Part shown: positions 17,381 to 24,383 of the stretch, one piece after another
Position numbering within the stretch: position 1 is the stretch's first letter
Layout of the letters: the number at the start of each line of letters is the position of its first letter
NCBI GenBank assembly: GCA_024408335.1
Contig: JAKSVB010000001.1
Coordinates: forward strand, 231,239 to 295,238
DNA from: Bacilli bacterium
GTDB lineage: Bacteria > Bacillota_I > Bacilli_A > RFN20 > CAG-826
Direction of reading: 5' to 3'
DNA length: 64,000 nucleotides
The notes under the pieces: model-generated
What the model was told of the DNA's origin: nothing
Databases searched by the model: none
Seen by the model: only the letters and a program-made list of their open reading frames with translations
Position numbers and translations under genes: made by a program

Positions 17381-18581
17381 GTTTGCCCTCAAAAACACGA
17401 TGATCAAGATCGTCCAGGTAATCTTGGTATGTGTCTCAATCGTCCTTTCATGCGGAACTGCTGTTCTTGCGTTTAACACTTCAAAACAGATCGAAGACGG
17501 CATCACTACAAACGCTGCCTATTATTCGGCAATTATCGGTCCAGCCGGATCACAAACCCAACTTGTCATGAATACGGTGTATTTTACTGACAGTCCTGTA
17601 GGAACGATTCCTTATGAACTCGTTTCCGAGCTTTCACAAGATAGCAGAGTAGAAAAGGCTATTCCTTTTGCGATGGCAGATAGCTATAAAGGCTTCAACA
17701 TCGTTGGCACCACAAAAGATTACTTTGAAGAAAAAGAACTACTTAACGGCAATATCTTCTCAATTCCTAAGGAAGGTGACGAAGGCTTCGAAATCGTTGT
17801 TGGATATAACGTCTATAGAGCGGCCGGACTCAAAATCGGTCAAAAGATCTATACTTCACACTCAGTTGGTGATGAACACCATACACCTTTCATCGTCACG
17901 GGTGTCTTAAAAGAAACTCATTCGATGTCAGACGACATCCTCTACACCCATTTAAAGAGCATTTGGCTCGTTCACGAAGAAGAGGAAGAACATGGCCACG
18001 AAGAGCATGACCATGAAGAACTTAACAACATGGTTTGTTCTATCATCATCAAGGCCAAAAACCCTAGCGCCGCTCTTAGCGTTGTAAATGAATACAACGG
18101 CAAGCTCTTTAGTGGTCATGACGCTAAAACTTACTCTCTTCAAGCTGTTGAACCTATGGCAGTCATCCGTTCGGTGTTAAATGACGCCGACTCGACTCGC
18201 TATATCGTCTATGCGTTATGCGCAGTAATTCTTGTGATGAACATCATGATTATCTCAGTTGTCACTGTCCTTAACATGATCCATAGCGTTCCAGAAATCA
18301 AAATGATGCGACTCATCGGCATCTCCGTAAAGAAAATCAACCTTCTCTACTTATTGCAAAATAGCATCATAGGAGCCGTCTCAATCGGTCTCTCGTTCTT
18401 GTTCTCAAGAATCGGTCTCCTCTTTGTTGGCGGTTACGCCAAGAGTATGGGCGCGGTATTAAGCTTAGGCGCCGTCTACCCGCTTGAATTCATCATCATG
18501 GTTGGAGTGTTCGTAATCTCCGTTCTTCCAACTGCAATAGCAACCTTTGTTTTATCGAGAAAGGACAGCATAGCTGAATAA
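17364..18581 (+). CDS. FtsX-like ABC permease with a His/Glu-rich extracellular stretch
   Basis: The 405-residue permease has one N-terminal helix (about 12-32), a long extracytoplasmic MacB-type domain and three C-terminal helices (about 275-298, 325-345 and 368-395), the FtsX/MacB layout. Within the extracytoplasmic domain, about residues 203-220, is a run of Glu and His (HEEEEEHGHEEHDHEE) of the type seen in permeases linked to zinc homeostasis. With the Cys-rich small protein before it and the CPFC lipoprotein after it, the cluster looks metal-related. The transported substrate is unknown. It overlaps the ATPase gene and is 3 bases from the lipoprotein gene. Confidence 0.82.
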   Translation: MNNMLKFALKNTMIKIVQVILVCVSIVLSCGTAVLAFNTSKQIEDGITTNAAYYSAIIGPAGSQTQLVMNTVYFTDSPVGTIPYELVSELSQDSRVEKAIPFAMADSYKGFNIVGTTKDYFEEKELLNGNIFSIPKEGDEGFEIVVGYNVYRAAGLKIGQKIYTSHSVGDEHHTPFIVTGVLKETHSMSDDILYTHLKSIWLVHEEEEEHGHEEHDHEELNNMVCSIIIKAKNPSAALSVVNEYNGKLFSGHDAKTYSLQAVEPMAVIRSVLNDADSTRYIVYALCAVILVMNIMIISVVTVLNMIHSVPEIKMMRLIGISVKKINLLYLLQNSIIGAVSIGLSFLFSRIGLLFVGGYAKSMGAVLSLGAVYPLEFIIMVGVFVISVLPTAIATFVLSRKDSIAE

Positions 18582-18584
18582 TTT

Positions 18585-19568
18585 ATGAATACATTTGTCA
18601 AATCACTCATGTGCGGACTTATGTCCCTTACTCTTCTTGGATGCAGCAACGCCGATACAAGTCCAAACGTCTCGTCAGTTACAAGCTCAAACCCTGCTCT
18701 CCAAGGAGCGACAAGACTCAATTTCAAAGATTCCTTGAGTTTCGAGTACCTTAAAAGTCTTGATACCAAAAAGGTCGCGATCAATGGCTATATGGCAACA
18801 TCATCTCCTGTAGATGGCTCTTTCATCTTCTTGATGAATTTACCTTACCAGTCATGCCCATTCTGCAAACCTAATACTTCAACCCTCTCCAATACAATCG
18901 AAGCGTTCCCAAAGAAAGGCCAAAGATTCGGTTATACCACCGCGGCCATAACGATCGTTGGGACTTTAGAAGTTGCAGAAAGCGAAGCAAATCCTTTTAC
19001 TGACGCTTATGGTTATGAGTTCGCATTCAAGATCGTTGATTCCGAATATTATCTTGTTCCTGAGAGCGAAATGGGTGAGAACGTGGGTGTTTGGCAGAAG
19101 GTTGCCTCTTCAAATCTAATCACTGATGTGTATTCAATGCTCGACTATATCCATTTCCTTTGTAACTGGCCGACATATTACGTCAGATCCTATGAAGACA
19201 TTGATGGCAACGTTGTTCCTGGATTCTACCTTTATGCGGCAGATGCCTTAAAGTTCCTAGATAGTGCGAATGGCCAATATCACTACGGTAGAGAGTCTGG
19301 ATATTTCCAGAAGTTGATTAACCGCGCAAAAGGCATCTCAGAAGAGGCCTTAGCCGACCTAATCACAATCATTAGTGATGCCTCTACCTTAGCGACTTAT
19401 GCCTATAACGAACTTGTAAGTGGCAACTACACATCAGAGGAACAGTATGTTCCTATGTTTGACACAACCGACTACATATTCACTTTGAACAACGCAGCAG
19501 AACTTGAAAGACGTTGCAACGACCTCTACGATTCGTTTGAGTCTTGGTTAGGAGGCTGGGAATTATAA
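18585..19568 (+). CDS. Lipoprotein with CPFC motif, partner of the His-rich ABC transporter
   Basis: The 327-residue protein has a lipobox LLGC (Cys20), then a Ser-rich spacer. The following domain has VAINGYMATSSP, MNLPYQSCPFCKPNT (C91-x2-C94) and TIVGTLEVA. This resembles the pattern of DUF3299-type lipoproteins that travel with FtsX-like permeases in zinc-linked operons; the assignment is by eye and tentative. The C-terminal 150 residues are helical and unrecognised. It begins 3 bases after the permease stop and ends the operon at a clear terminator, so it is probably the substrate or a partner of the transporter at the outer face. Confidence 0.7.
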   Translation: MNTFVKSLMCGLMSLTLLGCSNADTSPNVSSVTSSNPALQGATRLNFKDSLSFEYLKSLDTKKVAINGYMATSSPVDGSFIFLMNLPYQSCPFCKPNTSTLSNTIEAFPKKGQRFGYTTAAITIVGTLEVAESEANPFTDAYGYEFAFKIVDSEYYLVPESEMGENVGVWQKVASSNLITDVYSMLDYIHFLCNWPTYYVRSYEDIDGNVVPGFYLYAADALKFLDSANGQYHYGRESGYFQKLINRAKGISEEALADLITIISDASTLATYAYNELVSGNYTSEEQYVPMFDTTDYIFTLNNAAELERRCNDLYDSFESWLGGWEL

Positions 19569-19578
19569 AACGATTAAG

Positions 19579-19604
19579 CCGTGTATTAAATTACACGGTT
19601 TTTT
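19579..19604 (+). terminator. Terminator of the ABC/lipoprotein cluster
   Basis: Perfect 7-bp arms CCGTGTA (19579-19585) and TACACGG (19592-19598) are followed by six T. Confidence 0.85.
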
Positions 19605-19640
19605 CTTGTAATATGTTCATAACAAATACGGGGAATACTT

Positions 19641-19985
19641 ATGGCAACAGTCAAAAAATTTGCGGGGCTTGTCGATTTAAGAATCGAAGGAAACACGATA
19701 AAAGACTTCTACGGAAGGATTCAATTTAAAATAGGAGACGATACGATTCGCGATTTTTATGGGAGAATCCTATATAGAATAAGCGACGACACGTTAAGAG
19801 AGTTTTCTGGCAGGATTCTTCTTACTTTCGACGGTACATATGTAAGAGAATTCTCAGGGAAAATCATCTATAAAGTGAATGGAGATAACATCTGTGACTT
19901 CAGTGGAAAGATTCTTTACCAAGTAAATGGATTCATAAGCAGAAGAGAAATGTTTGCGTTAATTGCAGTCATTCATTTTGGATAA
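19641..19985 (+). CDS. Protein built of 16-residue tandem repeats
   Basis: Almost the whole 114-residue protein consists of six 16-residue repeats (residues 2-17, 18-33, 34-49, 50-65, 66-81, 82-97) and a degenerate seventh. The consensus is roughly x-T-I-R-D-F-Y/S-G-R/K-I-L-Y-x-I/V-x-D/G. Each unit reads like two short beta strands joined by turns, so a small beta-solenoid, propeller or flower-like fold is expected. There is no signal peptide or membrane helix, so it is cytoplasmic. A GGGGAA site precedes the ATG, and the gene stands alone after a terminator. I do not know its function; binding of a small ligand or protein is possible. Confidence 0.8.
   Translation: MATVKKFAGLVDLRIEGNTIKDFYGRIQFKIGDDTIRDFYGRILYRISDDTLREFSGRILLTFDGTYVREFSGKIIYKVNGDNICDFSGKILYQVNGFISRREMFALIAVIHFG
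19644..19931 (+). repeat. Six 48-bp in-frame tandem repeats
   Basis: The coding DNA for residues 2-97 of the repeat protein is six units of 48 bases. Conservation is stronger at protein than DNA level, and the middle units (19692-19883) are the most alike. This indicates expansion by internal duplication followed by drift under selection on the fold. Confidence 0.8.
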
Positions 19986-20076
19986 TCAAAATATCGTTAA
20001 TCACCTAAGCGTTATATTCGGAACCCATCACAAGCGATGGTATTATTAACTTATCAACCAACAAGGAGGAATACTT

Positions 20077-20661
20077 ATGAAATATGTTTGCCCAGTTTGT
20101 GGTTATGTCCACGAAGGCGATGAACCACCAGCAGAATGCCCAGTTTGCCACGTTAAAGGCGAAAAATTTAAGAAAGTCGAAGGCGAGATGAAACTTGCTG
20201 CCGAACACGAATTTGGCGTTTACGCTACAACAGTTAAAAACAACCCAGATATCTCAGCAGAAGATAAGGCCTACATCCTCGAACAACTCAAAGCCAATTT
20301 CCATGGCGAATGTTCAGAAGTCGGTATGTATCTTTGCATGGCTAGAATCGCCCATAGAGAAGGCTATCCAGAAGTCGGCTTATATTGGGAAAAGGCCGCT
20401 TACGAAGAAGCAGAGCACGCAGCAAAATTTGCAGAGATGCTTGGAAGCGAAATCGAGCCTAAGATGACTGCATCAACCAAATCAAACCTCGCTTGGAGAG
20501 TTGATTGTGAATTTGGCGCAACACAAGGTAAATTCGACCTCGCAATGTGCGCTAAGAAAAACGGCTTAGATGCAATCCATGACACAGTTCATGAGATGGC
20601 AAGAGACGAAGCTAGACACGGCAAAGCCCTCAAAGGCTTCTTAGACAGATTATTTAAGTAA
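20077..20661 (+). CDS. Reverse rubrerythrin (NADH peroxidase type)
   Basis: The 194-residue protein has an N-terminal rubredoxin-like domain (C5-x2-C8 and C21-x2-C24) followed by a rubrerythrin four-helix di-iron domain. The iron-ligand motifs include ECSEVGMY, EEAEHAAK and RDEARHG. This reversed order, rubredoxin first, defines the reverse rubrerythrins of anaerobes, which reduce hydrogen peroxide to water using NADH through partner proteins. Its presence supports a strictly anaerobic lifestyle. A strong AAGGAGG site precedes the ATG, and a terminator lies 15 bases after the stop, so it is monocistronic. Confidence 0.92.
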   Translation: MKYVCPVCGYVHEGDEPPAECPVCHVKGEKFKKVEGEMKLAAEHEFGVYATTVKNNPDISAEDKAYILEQLKANFHGECSEVGMYLCMARIAHREGYPEVGLYWEKAAYEEAEHAAKFAEMLGSEIEPKMTASTKSNLAWRVDCEFGATQGKFDLAMCAKKNGLDAIHDTVHEMARDEARHGKALKGFLDRLFK

Positions 20662-20675
20662 TCACTCAAACAATC

Positions 20676-20704
20676 AGAGCTGTTCAAACGAACGGCTCTT
20701 TTTT
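20676..20704 (+). terminator. Terminator of the rubrerythrin gene
   Basis: A 10-bp stem (20676-20685 with 20690-20699, one wobble) with an AAAC loop is followed by T. Confidence 0.88.
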
Positions 20705-20739
20705 GAGCAAGTATTCTTAATACTTAGTAAAAAAAGTGT

Positions 20740-20745
20740 TAAGAT
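20740..20745 (+). promoter_or_regulatory. TAAGAT -10 box immediately before fumarase
   Basis: TAAGAT ends 6 bases before the ATG at 20752, with TTAATA (20717-20722) 17 bases upstream as a -35. Only T lies between box and ATG, so there is no ribosome-binding site and the message would be leaderless. Confidence 0.5.
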
Positions 20746-20751
20746 TTTTTT

Positions 20752-21582
20752 ATGAGAACCATAAGAACTATCGACATCAAAAACGCAGTAAAACAAGCCA
20801 TATACGAGGCTTGCCACAATTTGAACTCTTTTACTTTGGGTTTGCTTAAGAAAGCCAAAGAAACGGAAGACAAAGAGCTTAGCAAAGAAGTCATTTGTCA
20901 GATACTCGACAATGCTTCCTTAGCAAAAGAGGAACATATTCCTATGTGCCAAGACACAGGTATCGTTACTTGCTTTGTCAAAATGGGCAATGAAGTCACC
21001 GTCGATGGGGATTTGGTTAAGGCGATCAATGAAGGCGTAAGGGAAGCGTATAATGACTTCTACCTTCGCAAATCAGTCGCTGATCCAATTACAAGAATCA
21101 ACACAAAAGACAACACTCCTGCAATCGTTCACGTCCAAACAGAAGTAAGCGATCGCTTTGTTATAAAAATCGCTCCAAAAGGCGCAGGAAGCGAAAACAT
21201 GTCAAAGCTTAAGATGCTTAATCCTATTGACGGCATCAAAGGCATCAAAGAATTTGTCCTTAACGCCGTAAAAGAAGCAGATGGAAGACCATGTCCTCCT
21301 ATCTTCTTAGGGATCGGCATTGGAGGCAACTTCGAAGAATGTGCGTTTATGGCAAAGGAAGCCCTTCTTAGAGAAGAAGGTTCTCCAAACGAAGAAATAG
21401 CAAAGCTCGAAAACGAGATATTAGAAGAAGTGAACAAAACCGGAATTGGTCCAATGGGCCTCGGAGGAAAGACAACATGCTTAGGCGTATTCATTAATAC
21501 CGCTCCATGCCACATTGCCTCTCTTCCAGTCGCGGTCAATATCCAATGTCATGCCAACAGACACGTGGAGGTTAAGTTATGA
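20752..21582 (+). CDS. Class I fumarase / L-tartrate dehydratase, alpha subunit
   Basis: The 276-residue protein matches the alpha part of two-subunit iron-sulfur fumarases. It has conserved PMCQDTG near residue 64, DPITRINTKDNTPA, APKGAGSENMS, GIGIGGNFEECA and IGPMGLGGKTTC, with cysteines placed for a [4Fe-4S] cluster. With the beta subunit it interconverts fumarate and malate. The stop overlaps the beta-subunit ATG. The next gene is malic enzyme, so the operon appears to turn fumarate through malate into pyruvate and NAD(P)H. Tartrate dehydratases are close relatives, but the malic enzyme partner favours fumarase. Confidence 0.9.
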   Translation: MRTIRTIDIKNAVKQAIYEACHNLNSFTLGLLKKAKETEDKELSKEVICQILDNASLAKEEHIPMCQDTGIVTCFVKMGNEVTVDGDLVKAINEGVREAYNDFYLRKSVADPITRINTKDNTPAIVHVQTEVSDRFVIKIAPKGAGSENMSKLKMLNPIDGIKGIKEFVLNAVKEADGRPCPPIFLGIGIGGNFEECAFMAKEALLREEGSPNEEIAKLENEILEEVNKTGIGPMGLGGKTTCLGVFINTAPCHIASLPVAVNIQCHANRHVEVKL

Positions 21583-22076
21583 TCGATGTAACAAAACTTC
21601 ATGCTGGCGATATCGTCTATTTAGATGAAGTCATCTATACTGCAAGAGACGCCGCACACCTTAGAATTGCCGGATTATTAGAAAATAATGCGGATTTGCC
21701 AGTGAATTTTAAGGACTCATTCATATATTATGCTGGTCCAACCCCTACAAAACCTGATGGAATTGTTGGTTCGATTGGCCCAACGACATCTTCAAGAATG
21801 GACAAATTCGTATCCATGATGCCTAAACTTGGTGTCAAAGGGATGATTGGAAAAGGTCCTAGAAGCGAAAGCGTTAAGAAGGCCTGCCAAGAATACAAGA
21901 TGGTATACCTAATCGTAACAGGTGGCGCTGGAGCGCTTCTCTCTAAGAGAGTCGTGTCTTGCGAAGAGGTCGCCTTTAATGACTTAGGATGTGAATCCAT
22001 TAAGAAACTTGAAGTTAAGAACTTCCCAGCCATAGTTGCCTATGACACCTATGGAAACGATATATTTGAAAGGTAG
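21579..22076 (+). CDS. Class I fumarase / L-tartrate dehydratase, beta subunit
   Basis: The 165-residue protein has the beta-subunit pattern: GDIVYLDEVIYTARDAAH near the start, YAGPTPTKPDG, IGPTTSSRMD, MIGKGPRS and VTGGAGALLS. It supplies the swivelling domain that closes over substrate in iron-sulfur hydro-lyases. Its ATG overlaps the alpha stop by four bases and the malic enzyme ATG follows after 5 bases, so stoichiometric production from one message is expected. A weak GGAGG site lies inside the alpha coding end. Confidence 0.9.
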   Translation: MIDVTKLHAGDIVYLDEVIYTARDAAHLRIAGLLENNADLPVNFKDSFIYYAGPTPTKPDGIVGSIGPTTSSRMDKFVSMMPKLGVKGMIGKGPRSESVKKACQEYKMVYLIVTGGAGALLSKRVVSCEEVAFNDLGCESIKKLEVKNFPAIVAYDTYGNDIFER

Positions 22077-22081
22077 AGATT

Positions 22082-23254
22082 ATGGAATTACGCGATGAAG
22101 CTTTGCTAAAGCATGAGGGTGGTAAATTTGAAACATCACTCAAACTCCCAATCGAAGACAAACATGATTTATGTGTTGCCTACACCCCAGGTGTTGCTGA
22201 ACCTTGTAAGGAAATCGCTAAAGACAAATCTTTAGTCTACAAATACACCTCAAAAGGCAATACGATCGCTGTCATTTCTGATGGAACAGCTGTCTTAGGG
22301 CTTGGCGATATTGGACCAGAAGCAGGCATTCCAGTTATGGAAGGCAAATGCAACCTTTTCAAGAAATTTGCCAATATCGATGCCATTCCTTTATGCATCG
22401 ACACAAAGGATCCTGAAGAAATCATTAGAACCTGCAAAATCTTGGCTCCATCATTAGGCGGTATCAATCTTGAAGACATTAGCGCACCTAGATGTGTCAC
22501 CATTGAAAGAAGACTTATCAAAGAACTCGATATTCCAGTCATGCACGATGATCAACACGGAACATCAATCGTTGTTGGCGCTGCAGTCATGAACTGCGTG
22601 AGATTAACTGGCAAGAAGATGGAAGATCTCGTTGTCGTTATGAGTGGCACTGGTGCTGCTGGAAGCAACATTGCAAGAATGCTCAAGAGACTTGGCGTTA
22701 AAACCATCTATGCATCAAACATCAACGGCGTTGTCGACAAAAAGGATTACGACAAGTATGACTTCCTCGTAAAAGAACTCGTCGACGACGGTATCATTGA
22801 CACCAAACCTAACCACAAGGGCACATTAGCGTCGCTTCTTGAAGGCGCTAACGTATTTGTTGGTGTTTCGGCTCCAAACCTTGTCACAAAGGAAATGGTC
22901 AAGACAATGAAAGATCCATTTGTCTTTGCTATGGCAAACCCTGTTCCAGAAATCAGCTATGCTGACGCTAAAGAAGCAGGAGCAGTCATTATTGGAACTG
23001 GCAGAAGCGATTATCCAAACCAAGTTAATAACCTTTTGGCCTTCCCTGGCATCTTTAGAGGAGCTCTCGATGCAAAGGCTAAAAAGATTACCGAAGGCAT
23101 GAAGATGGCAGCGGCAAAAGCATTAGCTTACTTAATCAAAGACGAAGAATTATCAGCAGACTACATTTTACCAAGCGCTTTTGATGAGAGAGTCGTAAAA
23201 GAAGTTAGCGAAGCTGTTAAGAAAGCCGCAATCGAAGAAGGCGTTATCAGATGA
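22082..23254 (+). CDS. Malic enzyme (NAD(P)-dependent, decarboxylating)
   Basis: The 390-residue protein has malic enzyme signatures: VAYTPGVAEPC, SDGTAVLGLGDIGPEAGIPVMEGK, the metal-binding MHDDQHGT and the Rossmann segment VVMSGTGAAGSNIA. It converts malate to pyruvate and CO2 with reduction of NAD(P)+. The short length is usual for the bacterial type without the phosphotransacetylase extension. Placed after both fumarase subunits, it completes a fumarate-to-pyruvate route. Its last bases overlap the start of a mutarotase-like lipoprotein gene. Confidence 0.93.
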   Translation: MELRDEALLKHEGGKFETSLKLPIEDKHDLCVAYTPGVAEPCKEIAKDKSLVYKYTSKGNTIAVISDGTAVLGLGDIGPEAGIPVMEGKCNLFKKFANIDAIPLCIDTKDPEEIIRTCKILAPSLGGINLEDISAPRCVTIERRLIKELDIPVMHDDQHGTSIVVGAAVMNCVRLTGKKMEDLVVVMSGTGAAGSNIARMLKRLGVKTIYASNINGVVDKKDYDKYDFLVKELVDDGIIDTKPNHKGTLASLLEGANVFVGVSAPNLVTKEMVKTMKDPFVFAMANPVPEISYADAKEAGAVIIGTGRSDYPNQVNNLLAFPGIFRGALDAKAKKITEGMKMAAAKALAYLIKDEELSADYILPSAFDERVVKEVSEAVKKAAIEEGVIR

Positions 23255-24225
23255 AATTAAACAAGGCGTTTTTACTAGTTTTACCTCTCGCTCTTTGTGG
23301 CTGTTCCCCAAAAGAGCCTACAAATAGCACATCAAATCCTGTTGCATCTGCTTCCAAAGACGCTCCATCAACCAGCATTCCTCCTTCAATGAAACTAACA
23401 ACTTCTGAAGGATTAGAAGTCAAGTTCGCAACCAAAGGCGCCAAGATCGACTCGGTTGATTTTGATGGCAAACATATAGCAGAAAATGGTTTTGTTGCTG
23501 GAAGAGTAGCAAATAGAATTGCCAATGCTTCTTTCACTCTCGACGGAACTACATACAACACAGATAGAAATAACGGGCAGCACACCCTTCATGGTGGCTC
23601 TAGAGGTTTTGGTGAAAGAGCCTGGACCCTTGTCGAGCAAGAAGAAGACAGTATCACTTTCTCGCTTCACTCTGACGATGGAGATATGGGTTTCCCAGGA
23701 AGCCTTGATATGACAACAACATATACTTTGTACGATGATGGTACTTTGGAATATGAGTTTAGAGCAGTTTCAGACAAAACCACATTGTTCAACCCTATCA
23801 ACCATTTATACATGAATATGAATGGCAACAACTCGAATTCAAACCACAATTTGTGGATTGATGCTGATACGTATACCAAAGCGTCAAGCGACCTTATCCC
23901 AACTGGCGAAATTGTTACCGTTGCAAACACTACTCTCGACTATAGAACCAAGAATATGTACCACGGCAATAACGACTCCAATTTAGTGCTCAATGGATCA
24001 GGTTACAGAAAAGTAGCTGAAATGGATGGCACGACTGGCGGATATAGAGTGGAAGTATTCACAGATAGAGTTGGCCTTCAGCTCTATAGCGATGGCAAGT
24101 TCATTTGCTTAGAGGCCCAAGACTTCCCAGATGCAATGCATCACGACAACTTCCCTTCGATAGTCTTAGAAGCGAACGAAGAATACTATTCAAGATCCGC
24201 TTACAAATTCACAAAAATTAGTTAG
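23251..24225 (+). CDS. Aldose 1-epimerase (mutarotase) family lipoprotein
   Basis: The 324-residue protein has a signal with lipobox LCGC (Cys18), a Ser/Thr-rich linker, then a galactose mutarotase domain. Recognisable family motifs are AGRVANRIANASF, the active-site HTLHGGSRGFG and NPINHLYMN. Mutarotases interconvert alpha and beta anomers of aldoses. A lipid-anchored form would act on sugars released outside the cell, for instance by the GH3 enzyme in this window. The ATG overlaps the malic enzyme stop, which is surprising for an exported protein in a central-carbon operon. A terminator follows within 6 bases. Confidence 0.88.
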   Translation: MKLNKAFLLVLPLALCGCSPKEPTNSTSNPVASASKDAPSTSIPPSMKLTTSEGLEVKFATKGAKIDSVDFDGKHIAENGFVAGRVANRIANASFTLDGTTYNTDRNNGQHTLHGGSRGFGERAWTLVEQEEDSITFSLHSDDGDMGFPGSLDMTTTYTLYDDGTLEYEFRAVSDKTTLFNPINHLYMNMNGNNSNSNHNLWIDADTYTKASSDLIPTGEIVTVANTTLDYRTKNMYHGNNDSNLVLNGSGYRKVAEMDGTTGGYRVEVFTDRVGLQLYSDGKFICLEAQDFPDAMHHDNFPSIVLEANEEYYSRSAYKFTKIS

Positions 24226-24230
24226 AAATT

Positions 24231-24256
24231 ACGCTGCCAGAGATGGTGGCGTTTTT
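24231..24256 (+). terminator. Terminator of the fumarase-malic enzyme-mutarotase operon
   Basis: An 8-bp stem with two wobbles (24231-24238 with 24245-24252) is followed by five T. Confidence 0.75.
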
Positions 24257-24383
24257 GGTTAAACATCGAACGTTTTTTCGAGATGGGGTACATACTGAAG
24301 CATTTTTAGGCCGTTTTTGCATAGAAAAACTATGTTTTTTGATGGAAAACCCGAATATAATTTTTTAAAAAGGAAGTGTTGTT

